Assembly: GCA_049647485.1 (NCBI GenBank)
Contig: JBARXT010000228.1
Coordinates: 1 to 50,900 of the forward strand
Origin: 62-47 sp049647485
GTDB lineage: Bacteria; Pseudomonadota; Alphaproteobacteria; Rhizobiales; Xanthobacteraceae
Direction of reading: 5' to 3'
DNA: 50,900 nt
Shown here: positions 1 to 9,268 of the stretch, one piece after another
Layout of the letters: each line of letters starts with the position of its first letter
Numbering within the stretch: position 1 is the first letter of the stretch
Program-made: the position numbers and the translations under genes
Notes under the pieces: model-generated
What the model was told of the DNA's origin: nothing
Databases searched by the model: none
The model's input: only the letters and a program-made list of their open reading frames with translations

Positions 1-95
1 GTGTCCGGCAATGCGCCACGAAGAATCGGAAGATCGGCGGCCTGCGCGGCCTGCGCCGCCCCAAGCATCATTCCCGCAATCAGCAACTTACGCAT
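1..95 (-). CDS. Outer-membrane protein, N-terminal fragment (cut by window edge)
   Basis: Only the first 31 codons are inside the window. The protein starts MRKLLIAGMMLGAAQAAQA and then ADLPILRGALPD, which is a signal peptide with a probable AQA|AD cleavage site followed by the start of a mature secreted protein. The LP-LRG start of the mature part resembles Omp25/Omp31-type porin-like barrels of the Bradyrhizobium group, and the next gene on the same strand is another barrel protein. The ATG at 95 is preceded by a GGGGGAA Shine-Dalgarno-like run. The family call is an inference from very little sequence; secretion is better supported. Confidence 0.6.
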   Translation of the reverse strand, partial: MRKLLIAGMMLGAAQAAQAADLPILRGALPD

Positions 96-254
96 CGCAA
101 TTCCCCCAGGACAACTATCGAGGCGGCTGTTCGAACCTTCGTCCAACGCCAGCGTCCGATCTCATCCGATCATCGCCTGTTAACCTTAACCAATCGTTGT
201 CGCCGTGCTTTTTCGCGCCCTGCGCCCGTCCCTCACGCGCGCTTTTTCAACCCG

Positions 255-288
255 CAAAGAAAAACGGCGCGGGATGATCCCGCGCCGT
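255..288 (-). terminator. Rho-independent terminator of the outer-membrane gene
   Basis: A perfect 11-bp stem (264-274 with 278-288, loop TGA) read on the minus strand is followed by TTTTCTTTG. It lies 30 bases past the stop codon of the barrel gene ending at 318, so it most likely ends that transcript before the next outer-membrane gene starts. Confidence 0.8.
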
Positions 289-317
289 CGAGGAAGACAA
301 AGCCGAGCGTCGTGAGA

Positions 318-1175
318 TCAGCCCTTGGTGATGAGCGGCGGTGGCGGCGGCGGTTCCACATCGCAGCAGGTCCAGCGTACGCCGAGGCGAATATCGTGCG
401 AGGTCAGATCGTGGAACTGGAACGGCCGACCGTTTGTCACCGTACCGTCGAACGATGCTCCCGAGCCGGTCACGCCGCTGCCGAGGTTGAGGTAGCGATA
501 CGCCAATTCGACCGTCATGTTCTGATTGACGCGATAAGCCAGACCGGCATGCAGCGCCCAGGCCAGATCCAGCTTGCTGGCCGACGTCGCCTGATACAGG
601 CCCGAGGACGTGCCGCCACCGAGGTTGACCGTGGTGATGTCCGAGAAGCCGCTGAAGGTGTTGTAGGCACCGCCGACGCCGACGCCGACGAACGGCGTGA
701 TGCACCACCAGGTGCCGAGATCGGCATAGGCGTTGATCATACCGACCCAGCTGGAATAGCCGCCGCGATAGGTATCGCCGATCGGCAAAATCCCGAGACC
801 GCCGCCGAAATTGATGTTGGCGTAGTCGGTACCGCTGAACTGCACCCGCGAACGATATTCGCCGGTCACGTCCATGCGGAACCAGTTGTTGAACTGATAG
901 CCGACACCTAGACCATAGGTCATACCGCCGGTGAATTCATGACCGATCTGATCGACCGAAACGGTGCTGGCGTCGTTGTAAGCGGGAGCGAACAGCTTGC
1001 CCCGTGTGTTGGTCATGCCGATGTCGCCGCGCAGGTACCAGCCGCCGAAATCCTCGACGACCGGCGGCGGCGCATAGTACTGCGGCGGCGGCATGGGAGG
1101 CATATCCGCGGCAAAGGCCACGCTGGACAATAAGGACGCCGCTCCGGCGGCGGCCAAGATTTTAACGCTACGCAT
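318..1175 (-). CDS. Outer-membrane beta-barrel protein (Omp25/porin-like family)
   Basis: A protein of 285 residues. Residues 1-22 form a signal peptide (MRSVKILAAAG... ending AFA|AD). A proline/tyrosine-rich linker follows (MPPMPPPQYYAPPPVVEDF), then a region of alternating polar and aromatic residues typical of an 8-strand outer-membrane barrel (for example GGWYLRGDIGM near the N-terminus, and repeated GLGVGYQF and YRVNQNMTVELAYRYLNLG strands). The C-terminus carries the GVRWTCC strand and a PPPPPP tail common in Bradyrhizobium homologues; the usual terminal Phe is displaced by this tail. The ATG at 1175 has an AGAGGACGAG ribosome site; the frame stays open upstream to 1685 but only as the shadow of the MFS gene. 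Likely role: abundant structural surface protein; no specific substrate is suggested. Confidence 0.85.
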   Translation of the reverse strand: MRSVKILAAAGAASLLSSVAFAADMPPMPPPQYYAPPPVVEDFGGWYLRGDIGMTNTRGKLFAPAYNDASTVSVDQIGHEFTGGMTYGLGVGYQFNNWFRMDVTGEYRSRVQFSGTDYANINFGGGLGILPIGDTYRGGYSSWVGMINAYADLGTWWCITPFVGVGVGGAYNTFSGFSDITTVNLGGGTSSGLYQATSASKLDLAWALHAGLAYRVNQNMTVELAYRYLNLGSGVTGSGASFDGTVTNGRPFQFHDLTSHDIRLGVRWTCCDVEPPPPPPLITKG

Positions 1176-1307
1176 TGGCTCGTCCTCTGTGCGGTGAGGC
1201 AGACGGGCCTCACATCGGAAACTCACGGACGGACGATGGCAGCAAATACTTAAGCGTGGCTTAACCCTAATTTTTAAGGTTGATATTTGGTGCATGCTAG
1301 AAGCGAA

Positions 1308-1332
1308 GACGGTTCCTTTACGCGGAACCGTC
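1308..1332. repeat. Perfect 9-bp inverted repeat between the Omp and MFS genes
   Basis: GACGGTTCC and GGAACCGTC flank a 7-base loop. It sits downstream of the MFS gene and upstream of the Omp gene, both on the minus strand. No U-run follows on either strand, so it is a weak terminator candidate; it could be an operator or stem-loop for either gene. Confidence 0.45.
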
Positions 1333-1408
1333 GTCGCAATCCTTAACAATGCGTTGATAACAAGACGTGGCGGCCTATCCTGCCGCGACGTGGCATCCCG
1401 GCGCGCGA

Positions 1409-2650
1409 TTACGCCGCCGATTTCTTCATCTTCGGCAGGAACATCGCCAGCAGTCCGATGGCCGGCAGGAACGCGCAGACCGCATAGACGAAATCGATGC
1501 CCTTGGCGTCGGCCACAATGCCGAGCATCGCCGCGCCCAATCCGCCCGCGCCGAACGCGAAGCCGAAGAACAATCCCGAAATCATGCCGAAACGATGCGG
1601 CACGAGTTCCTGCGCGTAGACGATGATCGCCGGCATCGCGGAGGAAATGATGAAGCCGATGACGACGCTCAAGGTCACTGTCCAAGCCAAACCGACGTGA
1701 GGCAACAGCAGCGTGAACGGCAGAGCGCCGAGGATCGAAATCCAGATCACGTAACGACGGCCGATGCGATCGCCGATCGGTCCGCCGAAGTAAACGCCGG
1801 CAGCATTGGCGCCGAGGAAGACGAACAGCAGCAATTGCGACGTTTGCGTCGTCACCGCGAACTTATGCATCAGATAGAACGTGTAGTAGCTGGTGAGGCT
1901 CGACAGGTAGATATACTTCGAGAACACCAGCACGATCAGGATGCCGATCGCCATCGCAACGCGCGAGCCCGACGGCGCGTCGGCCGGGCGCTTCATCGCA
2001 GCCTTGCCACGCGCCATGATGCGCGGCTTGTACCAACTGCCGATGCGCCACAGGACGACGATGGCGACAAACGCGATCGACGAAAACCAGGCGATGCTGG
2101 GTTGCCCGAACGGCACCACGATCAACGCTGCGAGCACCGGCCCGATCGCCGAACCGAGATTGCCGCCGACCTGAAACACCGATTGCGCGAAGCCGTAGCG
2201 GCCGCCGGAGGCCATGCGCGCGATGCGCGACGATTCCGGATGGAAGATCGCCGAACCCAATCCGATCATCGCCGCAGACAGCACCAGCATCGCGAAGTTG
2301 TGGGCGCCGCTCAGCATCAGCAGGCCGACGAAGGTGAAGCCCATTCCGATCGCCAGCGAGAACGGCTGCGGCTTGCGATCGGTGACGCTGCCGACCACCG
2401 GCTGCAGCAGCGACGCGGTGATCTGGAACGCCAGCGTGATCAGCCCGATCTGCGCGAACGACAGCGAATAGTTTTCCTTGAGGATCGGATAGACCGACGG
2501 GATCAGCGACTGCATCGTGTCGTTGAGGAAATGCGAGAAGCTGATACCTCCCAGCACCAGATAGACAGGGCCGGCCGTCGCGGCGGTGGCAGCGGGCGCA
2601 ATCACCGGCGCGGCGAGAGCTTCTTCGGTGACGACGACAGGCTTGTTCAC
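1409..2650 (-). CDS. fsr: MFS exporter, fosmidomycin-resistance (Fsr) type
   Basis: A 413-residue inner-membrane transporter with about 12 hydrophobic segments. After a 27-residue Ala-rich lead, the first helix reads YLVLGGISFSHFLNDTMQSL, with the SHFLND motif characteristic of Fsr-like drug:proton antiporters. The MFS loop 2-3 motif appears as GSVTDRKPQP, and FHPESSRIA is another Fsr-family hallmark. The length fits the family (E. coli Fsr is about 406 residues). The start at 2650 is a GTG with GGAAT upstream; no in-frame ATG is better placed. Fsr proteins export fosmidomycin and related compounds in E. coli; the natural substrate here is unknown. It stands alone, between glmM and the barrel gene on the same strand, separated from each by about 190-230 bases. 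Confidence 0.85.
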   Translation of the reverse strand: MNKPVVVTEEALAAPVIAPAATAATAGPVYLVLGGISFSHFLNDTMQSLIPSVYPILKENYSLSFAQIGLITLAFQITASLLQPVVGSVTDRKPQPFSLAIGMGFTFVGLLMLSGAHNFAMLVLSAAMIGLGSAIFHPESSRIARMASGGRYGFAQSVFQVGGNLGSAIGPVLAALIVVPFGQPSIAWFSSIAFVAIVVLWRIGSWYKPRIMARGKAAMKRPADAPSGSRVAMAIGILIVLVFSKYIYLSSLTSYYTFYLMHKFAVTTQTSQLLLFVFLGANAAGVYFGGPIGDRIGRRYVIWISILGALPFTLLLPHVGLAWTVTLSVVIGFIISSAMPAIIVYAQELVPHRFGMISGLFFGFAFGAGGLGAAMLGIVADAKGIDFVYAVCAFLPAIGLLAMFLPKMKKSAA

Positions 2651-2813
2651 GGCATATTCCGATTCCGAAGGATGAAAGCCGCACTCAATAAGTCAGCAAA
2701 GCGAGCCGAACCAGAGACACTTCACGATGGCAGATACCGCGCGGATGCAGGACGTCGCCCGCGAACGGGCGCGCGCGTTCGCTCCACCTTGAGCAGCAAT
2801 CACGCGATTTCGA

Positions 2814-2837
2814 TGCATCCGGCCGAGCCCGGATGCA
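2814..2837 (-). terminator. Hairpin after glmM
   Basis: A perfect 9-bp inverted repeat (TGCATCCGG and CCGGATGCA, 6-base loop) lies directly after the glmM stop. Only a weak ATCGAAAT tract follows on the minus strand, so intrinsic termination is plausible but not certain. Confidence 0.4.
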
Positions 2838-2843
2838 GACGAT

Positions 2844-4193
2844 CTACGCCGCGGCGGCAGCGGCGCCGAGCGCGGAGACGATGTCGTCCACCACCTCTTC
2901 GACCAGAATGCGATCGTCGCCCTCGCCCATCACGCGGATCACCGGCTCGGTGCCGGAGGAGCGCACCAGCAGCCGGCCGTGGCCGTTGAGGCGCTTTTCG
3001 GCGGAGGAGATCGCGGTCTTCACGCTCACGGCCTCGAGCGGCTCGCCGGCGCGATAACGAACGTTCTTCAATATCTGCGGCAGCGGATCGAAGCGGTGGC
3101 AGACCTCGGACACCGGGCGCTGGTGCTTCTGGATCACCGCCAGCACCTGGAGCGCCGCGACGAAGCCGTCGCCGGTGGTGGCATAGTCCGACAGGATGAT
3201 GTGACCGGAGGGCTCGCCGCCGAGATTGTAGCCGCCCGCCAGCATCTGCTCGAGCACATAACGATCGCCGACGGCGGTACGCACCAGATCAAGGCCGATG
3301 CCTTTCAGGAAGCGTTCGAGGCCGAGATTGGACATCACCGTGGAGACGAGACCCGGCCGCGCCAGCCGGCCGTCCTCTTTCCAGCTCTCGGCGATCACCG
3401 CCAGCAACTGATCACCATCGATTACGTGGCCGCGCTCGTCGACCACGATGACACGATCGGCGTCGCCATCGAGCGCGATGCCGATATCGGCGCGCATCTC
3501 GCGCACCTTGCTGCTCAGCGCTTCGGGCGAGGTCGAACCGCATTCCTTGTTGATGTTGAAGCCGTCCGGATCGACGCCGATCGAAATCACGTCGGCACCA
3601 AGTTCCCACAGAGCCTCCGGCACCACCTTGTAAGCGGCGCCGTTGGCGCAATCGACCACCACGCGCAGCCCGTCGAGGCTAAGATCGCGTGGCAGCGTGC
3701 GCTTGGCGAATTCGATGTAGCGGTCGTGCACGCCGTCGATACGCTTGGCGCGTCCGAGACTGCGGCTCGCCGCCAAACGCTTGTCGAGATTCTCGTCAAG
3801 CAATCCCTCGATCTGCTTCTCGACCTCGTCCGACAGCTTGAAGCCGGCGGGGCCGAACAGCTTGATGCCGTTATCCTCGTAAAGATTGTGCGAGGCGGAA
3901 ATCATCACGCCGAGATCGGCGCGCATCGACTTGGTCAGCATCGCGACCGCCGGCGTCGGCAGCGGGCCGACCAGCAGCACGTCCATGCCGACCGACGTGA
4001 AGCCGGCGACCATCGCGTTCTCGATCATGTAGCCGGAGAGCCGGGTGTCCTTGCCGATCACCACGCGATGGCGATAGTCGCCGCGCTGAAAGGCAAGACC
4101 CGCCGCTTGGCCCACCTTCATCGCCAGTTCAGGGGTGATCACCCCATTGGCGCGACCGCGGATGCCATCGGTCCCAAAATATTTCCGGCTCAT
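2844..4193 (-). CDS. glmM: Phosphoglucosamine mutase
   Basis: A 449-residue cytoplasmic enzyme that converts glucosamine-6-phosphate to glucosamine-1-phosphate on the way to UDP-GlcNAc for peptidoglycan and lipopolysaccharide. It starts MSRKYFGTDGIRGRANG, the family N-terminus. The phosphorylated active-site serine is Ser101 in MISASHNLYEDNGIK. The metal-binding loop is DGDADR, the sugar-binding loop GGEPSGHI, and the phosphate-binding loop RSSGTEPVIRVM lies near the C-terminus. Length equals the family norm (E. coli 445). The ATG at 4193 is preceded by GGGGGA; the frame runs further upstream (to 4259) but without conserved sequence. Confidence 0.97.
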   Translation of the reverse strand: MSRKYFGTDGIRGRANGVITPELAMKVGQAAGLAFQRGDYRHRVVIGKDTRLSGYMIENAMVAGFTSVGMDVLLVGPLPTPAVAMLTKSMRADLGVMISASHNLYEDNGIKLFGPAGFKLSDEVEKQIEGLLDENLDKRLAASRSLGRAKRIDGVHDRYIEFAKRTLPRDLSLDGLRVVVDCANGAAYKVVPEALWELGADVISIGVDPDGFNINKECGSTSPEALSSKVREMRADIGIALDGDADRVIVVDERGHVIDGDQLLAVIAESWKEDGRLARPGLVSTVMSNLGLERFLKGIGLDLVRTAVGDRYVLEQMLAGGYNLGGEPSGHIILSDYATTGDGFVAALQVLAVIQKHQRPVSEVCHRFDPLPQILKNVRYRAGEPLEAVSVKTAISSAEKRLNGHGRLLVRSSGTEPVIRVMGEGDDRILVEEVVDDIVSALGAAAAAA

Positions 4194-4417
4194 AAAATCC
4201 CCCAGCAATACGATCTGGCCGGCAGGGAGCCACAACACCAGAACATCGTCGCGGCCCAAGATCGCGATCGAGGACCGTGACCATAGCCGTGCCGGTTTAT
4301 AATGCCTTTACTGCGTCGGCCGCTTCAAAAAATATGATGAATCATTACCGCCGACGGAATCCGGATCCGACGCATAACCATCTGATATGCATATATATTC
4401 CAAAATCCCGTCGCTGG

Positions 4418-4603
4418 CTATCCTTTACGCTTGATATGCTTGTCGGGTTTGGAGGGTGCCGGTTGCGTCACACTGACCGGATCGGAACCCGGAAATGATT
4501 CCTCCAGACCCTCGTTCAGCGCGTCATCGAGTTTCTCTTTTCGCGTGAGGTCCTTGGGATCAGGTCGAGAGTCGGAGCGCTCGCGCGCCTGCGTGTCTGC
4601 CAT
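4418..4603 (-). CDS. Small conserved acidic protein of unknown function
   Basis: A 61-residue soluble protein, MADTQARERSDSRPDPKD and onward, with the central block LDDALNEGLEESFPGSDPVSVTQP and a basic tail HIKRKG. The D-A-x-x-E-G-L-E-E-(S/T)-F-P-x-S-D-P-V-S-V-T block is, to my recollection, conserved in small hypothetical proteins of rhizobia and relatives. No enzyme motif, membrane segment or cysteine is visible. The ATG at 4603 has GGGGATCG upstream; an alternative ATG at 4615 lacks a ribosome site. It reads divergently from the lldD-like gene at 4766. The whole coding strand otherwise opposite is empty, which supports it as a real gene. Confidence 0.75.
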   Translation of the reverse strand: MADTQARERSDSRPDPKDLTRKEKLDDALNEGLEESFPGSDPVSVTQPAPSKPDKHIKRKG

Positions 4604-4765
4604 GTCGATCCCCATCGGTACCGGGATCAACGTGGAGGAACGCCGGCTGTTCCGAGGGGCCGGCAAAGGGTCCGATTCGCCTGTCCTCACATCGCAAAGA
4701 CAATTTTGCCGGGCGCGGGGACATGCTAGAGCACCCTGAAGGCTGAAAGAAGCAAAGGGCCGAGG

Positions 4766-5908
4766 ATGTCCATCAAACACGTCACCTGCATCGAAGATCT
4801 GCGCCAAATCCACAAACGTCGGGTGCCCAAGGCCTTCTTCGACTATTGCGATCGCGGCTCCTATACCGAGGATACGCTGCGCGCCAATCGCGCCGATCTC
4901 GAAGCCATCAAATTCCGCCAGCGCATCCTGGTCGACGTCTCCAAGCGCGATACCTCGACCACCATTCTTGGCGAACCGGCCGCGCTGCCGCTGATCCTCG
5001 CCCCCGTGGGCCTGACGGGCATGCAGCATGGCGACGGCGAAATCCACGCCTGCCGCGCCGCGCAGGCCGCCGGCATCCCCTATACCCTGTCCACCATGTC
5101 GATCTGCTCGATCGAGGACGTGGCGGCGAATGTCGACAAGCCGTTCTGGTTCCAGCTTTACGTCATGAAGGACCGCGGCTTCATCAAGGCGCTGATCGAA
5201 CGCGCCATCGCCGCGAAGTGCAGCGCGCTGGTGCTGACCGTCGATCTCCAGGTGATCGGCCAGCGTCATCAGGACATCAAGAACGGCATGACCGTGCCGC
5301 CGGAATGGAGCCTGTCGAAACTGTTCGACTTCGCCACCAAGCCGCAATGGGTCGCGGGCGTGCTGCGCGGCAAGCGCCGGACCTTCGGCAACCTCGCTGG
5401 CCACATCAAGGGCATGGAGAACGTCACCCAGTTGGGCCAGTGGACGGCCGGCCAGTTCGACACCACGCTGAACTGGAAGGATCTCGACTGGATCCGTTCG
5501 ATCTGGCCAGGCAAGCTGATCATCAAGGGCATCCTCGACATCGAGGACGCCCGCGAGGCGGTGAAGACCGGCGCGCAGGCTCTGGTCGTGTCGAACCACG
5601 GCGGCCGCCAGCTCGACGGCGCGCAGTCCTCCATCGAGGTGCTGCCGGAGATCGTCGCCGCGGTCGGCGACCAGATCGAGATCATGTTCGACGGGGGCAT
5701 CCGCTCGGGGCAGGACGTGATGCGCGCGCTGGCGCTCGGCGCCAAGTCCTGCATGATCGGCCGCGCCTATGCGCACGGCCTCGGCGCCTATGGCGAAGCC
5801 GGGGTCGCCAAGGCCATCGACATCATCCGCAACGAAATGCTGGTGACGATGGGCCTGTGCGGCGTAAACACCGTCGCCGAAATCGACGAGCATATCCTGG
5901 CGGGCTGA
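4766..5908 (+). CDS. lldD: FMN-dependent alpha-hydroxy-acid dehydrogenase (L-lactate dehydrogenase family)
   Basis: A 380-residue flavoprotein of the LldD/glycolate-oxidase family, which oxidises L-2-hydroxy acids (typically L-lactate to pyruvate) and passes electrons to the respiratory chain. Visible signatures: N-terminal IEDLRQIHKRRVPKAFFDYCDRGSYTE; FMN-contacting PLILAPVGLTGM; PFWFQLYVMKDR; and the catalytic SNHGGRQLDGA with proton-abstracting His278, followed by the FDGGIRSGQDVMRALALGA phosphate-binding loop. The length is normal. The start ATG has AAAGGG upstream. The alpha-hydroxy-acid substrate cannot be read from sequence alone, so lldD is the family-level name. It stands alone in its transcription unit. 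Confidence 0.88.
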   Translation: MSIKHVTCIEDLRQIHKRRVPKAFFDYCDRGSYTEDTLRANRADLEAIKFRQRILVDVSKRDTSTTILGEPAALPLILAPVGLTGMQHGDGEIHACRAAQAAGIPYTLSTMSICSIEDVAANVDKPFWFQLYVMKDRGFIKALIERAIAAKCSALVLTVDLQVIGQRHQDIKNGMTVPPEWSLSKLFDFATKPQWVAGVLRGKRRTFGNLAGHIKGMENVTQLGQWTAGQFDTTLNWKDLDWIRSIWPGKLIIKGILDIEDAREAVKTGAQALVVSNHGGRQLDGAQSSIEVLPEIVAAVGDQIEIMFDGGIRSGQDVMRALALGAKSCMIGRAYAHGLGAYGEAGVAKAIDIIRNEMLVTMGLCGVNTVAEIDEHILAG

Positions 5909-6016
5909 GCAGCCATTCGCTCACGGCACAGCGGCGCACGTACTTGTGTGCGGCGCGAGGCGAACAAAATGTCACAGTAAGCGTCGTCTGATCGGCAATC
6001 AGAACAGGAGACGACG

Positions 6017-6418
6017 ATGCGACGTTATTCAGTTGTTGCGCTATGTGCTGCCATGGCGCTAGCGATCGCCGCGCCGACCACGGCTTCCGCCCGTGGCGGC
6101 TTCGGCGGTCATGGCGGCGGCTTTCACGGCGGCGGTTTCCATGGCGGCGGAGGTTTTCATGGTGGAGGCTTCCACGGCGGCTGGCGCGGCGGTGGATGGC
6201 ATCGCGGCTGGGGCGCGGGCGCGCTTGGCGTCGGACTGGGCCTTGGCCTCGCCGGAATCTACAGCGGTTATCCGTACGGCTATGGCTACGGGTATCCCTA
6301 TGGAGGGTACGGCTACGCCGCCTATCCCTACGGCGGCTATGGTGGCTGCTACCTGACCCGGCAACGCGTCATGACGCCTTACGGCTGGCGCCTCCGCCGC
6401 GTGGAGGTCTGCGACTAG
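6017..6418 (+). CDS. Gly/His/Tyr-rich secreted low-complexity protein
   Basis: A 133-residue protein with a clear signal peptide (MRRYSVVALCAAMALAIAAP, cleaved near ASA|RG). The mature N-terminal half is built from repeated GGGFHGG-like units rich in Gly and His. A short hydrophobic stretch GALGVGLGLGLAGIY follows, then a Gly/Tyr/Pro block (YPYGYGYGYPYGGYGYAAYPYGGYGG) and a conserved-looking end, CYLTRQRVMTPYGWRLRRVEVC, with two cysteines that could form a disulfide. The C-terminal pattern W(R)xRRVxVC is typical of small periplasmic proteins widespread in Bradyrhizobiaceae. Function unknown; His clusters could bind metal, which is inference. The ribosome site AGGAGACGACG decides the start. 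Confidence 0.85.
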   Translation: MRRYSVVALCAAMALAIAAPTTASARGGFGGHGGGFHGGGFHGGGGFHGGGFHGGWRGGGWHRGWGAGALGVGLGLGLAGIYSGYPYGYGYGYPYGGYGYAAYPYGGYGGCYLTRQRVMTPYGWRLRRVEVCD

Positions 6419-6513
6419 CGCCATTTTTGTTCCGATAAAATTGGAGCGAGCTCGAGTTTTTTGTTGCGATGCGTTTTCTTTACGCGAACCGATATCCGCT
6501 TCGCTGGAAAACG

Positions 6514-7359
6514 TTATCGCGACGCGGTCAAATCTGCTTCGACCAGCGACCGCAGTTTGGACGTGACTTCCGGCCTGCGGCCGAACCACAGTTCAAATCC
6601 GCGCACCGCCTGATGCAGCAGCATGCCGAGGCCATCGGCGGTGCGCAGTCCCCGTCCGCGTGCTGCCATCAACATCGGCGTATCCAGCGGCACATAGACC
6701 AGATCGGCGACCGTTGCCTGCGCCGGCAACAATCCGACGTCGATTTCCAGCGCCGGTTGTCCTTTCATGCCGAGCGAAGTGGTATTGACCAGCAGCCCTG
6801 CGCCCGACAGCACCTCGCCAAGTGCATCCCATCCGCGGGGAGAAACACGCGCGCCGAACTGATCGGCCAGCGCCTGCGCCCGCCCCGCCGTGCGATTGAC
6901 GAGATGCACGCGTTTGATGCCGCGCTCCAGCAATCCGAACACCACCGCGCGCGACGAACCTCCGGCACCGAGTACCACGGCTTCGTCGATGGCATCCCAG
7001 CCCGGCGCGGCTGCGTCGAGATTGCCGATGAAGCCCTCGATGTCGGTGTTGGTGGAGCGCAGCGTCTCGCCGTCGTACCACAAGGTGTTCGCGGCGCCGA
7101 CGGCGCGGGCGCGCTCGTCCGGCTCGGTGAGCAACAGCGCCCGCTCCTTGTGCGGAATGGTGACGTTGGCGCCGGTGAAGCCATGATGCGAGAGGTTCTG
7201 CACGAATTCGGCGAAACCTTCCGGCGGCACCGCCTCGATACTGTAGCCGCCTGCGATGCCGAAGCGGTGCAGCCAATGGTGATGGATGATCGGCGAGCGC
7301 GAATGCGCAGCCGGCCAGCCGATCAGGCAGGCGGCGGGAGCTTTCTCGGGCGCGGACAT
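6514..7359 (-). CDS. aroE: Shikimate dehydrogenase (NADP+)
   Basis: A 281-residue enzyme reducing 3-dehydroshikimate to shikimate in the chorismate pathway. The shikimate-binding site is visible as CLIGWPAAHSRSPIIHHHWL, the catalytic lysine lies in GANVTIPHKE, and the conserved aspartate in the TNTDIEGF block. The Rossmann loop reads VLGAGGSSRAVV, and the NRT(AGRA) phosphate-binding signature follows. Length is normal. GGAGAAAAG precedes the ATG at 7359. It ends convergently against the Gly/His-rich gene. Confidence 0.96.
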   Translation of the reverse strand: MSAPEKAPAACLIGWPAAHSRSPIIHHHWLHRFGIAGGYSIEAVPPEGFAEFVQNLSHHGFTGANVTIPHKERALLLTEPDERARAVGAANTLWYDGETLRSTNTDIEGFIGNLDAAAPGWDAIDEAVVLGAGGSSRAVVFGLLERGIKRVHLVNRTAGRAQALADQFGARVSPRGWDALGEVLSGAGLLVNTTSLGMKGQPALEIDVGLLPAQATVADLVYVPLDTPMLMAARGRGLRTADGLGMLLHQAVRGFELWFGRRPEVTSKLRSLVEADLTASR

Positions 7360-7462
7360 CGCTTTTCTCCATCACGGCAGCGTCGCCGTTCCCTTCACGC
7401 GAAGGGGCGCGCTTGTCAATGCAGCGGGAACGATCCGGCAGCGAGAGGGAACTGAGGTCGAG

Positions 7463-9211
7463 TTAGGTCGCCAGCCGTTTCATCGGCACGACCACGCCTT
7501 TCTCCCGCTGCTGCGCGATATCGGCCATCGCCCGCGCGATGGTCTCGCGATATTTCGCCAGCGGCGGCCGCACGCCGTGGGTCAGCAGCGCACGGCGCAC
7601 GCTGCGCGACGCGCCGGTGATGTACAGCCGCATGTCTTGCCGTTGTGCCTTCACGGCGACGCCATGGAGAGCGTTGGCGGCGGTCGAATCCATCAGCGGA
7701 ACGGCGGAAAGATCGATCACGAACGCCTTGTGGCGGCCGGCGATGTTATCGAGCACCGACCCTACCGTCGAAGCCGCGCCGAAGAAGAACGCGCCGGTGA
7801 TGCGATACACCACCACATCCGGATCGGTCGCGAGCGCCGCGTCATAAGGCATCCGTTCGCCATTGGCATCGTCGGCCTTGTCATCCACCGCGAGCGGCAC
7901 ACCCGCCTCGACGCCGGTAGCCTCCGCCATGCGGTTGATGAACAACACCGCGCCAAGCGCGAAGCCGACCAGAATGCCCTCGGTGAGATCGCGAAACACG
8001 GTGAGCAGGAACGTCGCCATCAACACCGTGGCGTCGCCCCACGACGAACGCAGCAAGGTCCAGAATTCCTGCTTCTCAGCCATGCCCCATGCGACGATCA
8101 CCAGCACCGCGGCCAGCGCCGACAGCGGGATGTAGCTCGCCAGCGGCGCGGCGATCAGCATGAATAGCAGCAGGAACGCCGAATGCATGATGCCGGCGAC
8201 CGGTCCGCGCGCGCCGGCGCGCACGTTGGTTGCGGTGCGCGCGATCAGGCCGGTCACGCAGATGCCGCCGAACAAGGGCGACGCGATATTGGCGACGCCC
8301 TGCGCCACCAGTTCGCAATTGGAGCGATGACGACGCCCGGTCATGCCGTCGGCAACCACCGCCGACAGCAGCGACTCGATTGCCGCGAGCAGCGCGAAAG
8401 CAATCGCGTCCGGCAGCACCGCCTGCATCTTCGCAAGCGAGAAAGTCGGCAACGCCGGCGCCGGCAGCGTTTCGGGAATGCCGCCGAAACGCGAGCCGAT
8501 GGTTTCCACCGGCAGCGCCAGCGCCCATGCCACCAGCGTCGCCACCACGACGCCGATCAGGATGCTGGGCCAGGTCGGCCGCAGCTTGCGCATGCCGACC
8601 ATCACCGCGATGGCAAGCACCGCCAGCGCGATGGCCCACAGGTTGATTGTTCCGGCGGCATGCCAAAGCACAACGAGCTTGGGCAGCAGTTCGCTCGGCT
8701 CATGGCCGGACAGCTTGAGACCGAACAGATCGTGCAACTGGCTGGCGAAGATGATGACGGCGATGCCCGCCGTGAATCCGACCGTCACCGGATAGGGGAT
8801 AAATTTGACGTAGGTGCCGATGCGCAGAAGACCGGCAGCGACGAGAAAAACGCCCGCCATCATGGTGGCGAGGATGACGCCGTCGACGCCGTGGCGCTCC
8901 ACCGTCAACGCAACGAGAACGATGAACGCGCCTGCCGGACCGCCGACCTGAAAGCGGCTGCCGCCCAGCAGCGACACGACAAAGCCACCGATAATGGCGG
9001 TGTAAAGCCCGCGATCCGGCGTCACCCCCGACGCGATCGCGATCGCCATCGACAACGGCAAGGCAACGATGGCGACGGTGAGACCGGCAACAACGTCGGC
9101 GCGAAAATCCTTCAGGCCGTAGCCTTCGCGCAGCACCGTGATCAATTTCGGCGTGAACAATTCCGCGAAGCTGGCGCCGCGCGGCGACGCCCCGTTACTC
9201 GTCCCGACCAT
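7463..9211 (-). CDS. SulP-family anion transporter with C-terminal STAS domain
   Basis: A 582-residue inner-membrane protein. An N-terminal block DFRADVVAGLTVAIVALPLSMAIAIASG is the SulP signature, followed by about 11-14 hydrophobic segments to roughly residue 420. A cytosolic STAS domain then follows (about 450-560), including the FVIDLSAVPLMDSTAANAL motif. SulP proteins carry sulfate, bicarbonate or C4-dicarboxylates; the substrate here is not determinable. The ATG at 9211 has GGGAG five bases upstream and is preferred over the GTG at 9235. An XRE regulator gene lies 57 bases upstream on the same strand, so both are probably co-transcribed. Confidence 0.92.
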   Translation of the reverse strand: MVGTSNGASPRGASFAELFTPKLITVLREGYGLKDFRADVVAGLTVAIVALPLSMAIAIASGVTPDRGLYTAIIGGFVVSLLGGSRFQVGGPAGAFIVLVALTVERHGVDGVILATMMAGVFLVAAGLLRIGTYVKFIPYPVTVGFTAGIAVIIFASQLHDLFGLKLSGHEPSELLPKLVVLWHAAGTINLWAIALAVLAIAVMVGMRKLRPTWPSILIGVVVATLVAWALALPVETIGSRFGGIPETLPAPALPTFSLAKMQAVLPDAIAFALLAAIESLLSAVVADGMTGRRHRSNCELVAQGVANIASPLFGGICVTGLIARTATNVRAGARGPVAGIMHSAFLLLFMLIAAPLASYIPLSALAAVLVIVAWGMAEKQEFWTLLRSSWGDATVLMATFLLTVFRDLTEGILVGFALGAVLFINRMAEATGVEAGVPLAVDDKADDANGERMPYDAALATDPDVVVYRITGAFFFGAASTVGSVLDNIAGRHKAFVIDLSAVPLMDSTAANALHGVAVKAQRQDMRLYITGASRSVRRALLTHGVRPPLAKYRETIARAMADIAQQREKGVVVPMKRLAT

Positions 9212-9268
9212 CCGATACTCCCGGCCTTGCCTCACGCAAAGCGCTGCAGACAGTCGGCGGGTCGATGG

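Noticed and set aside
318..1685. Extending the Omp25-like gene up to 1685
   Set aside because: The extra 170 codons overlap the MFS gene in another frame and have no signal; ATG 1175 has a ribosome site and a signal peptide.
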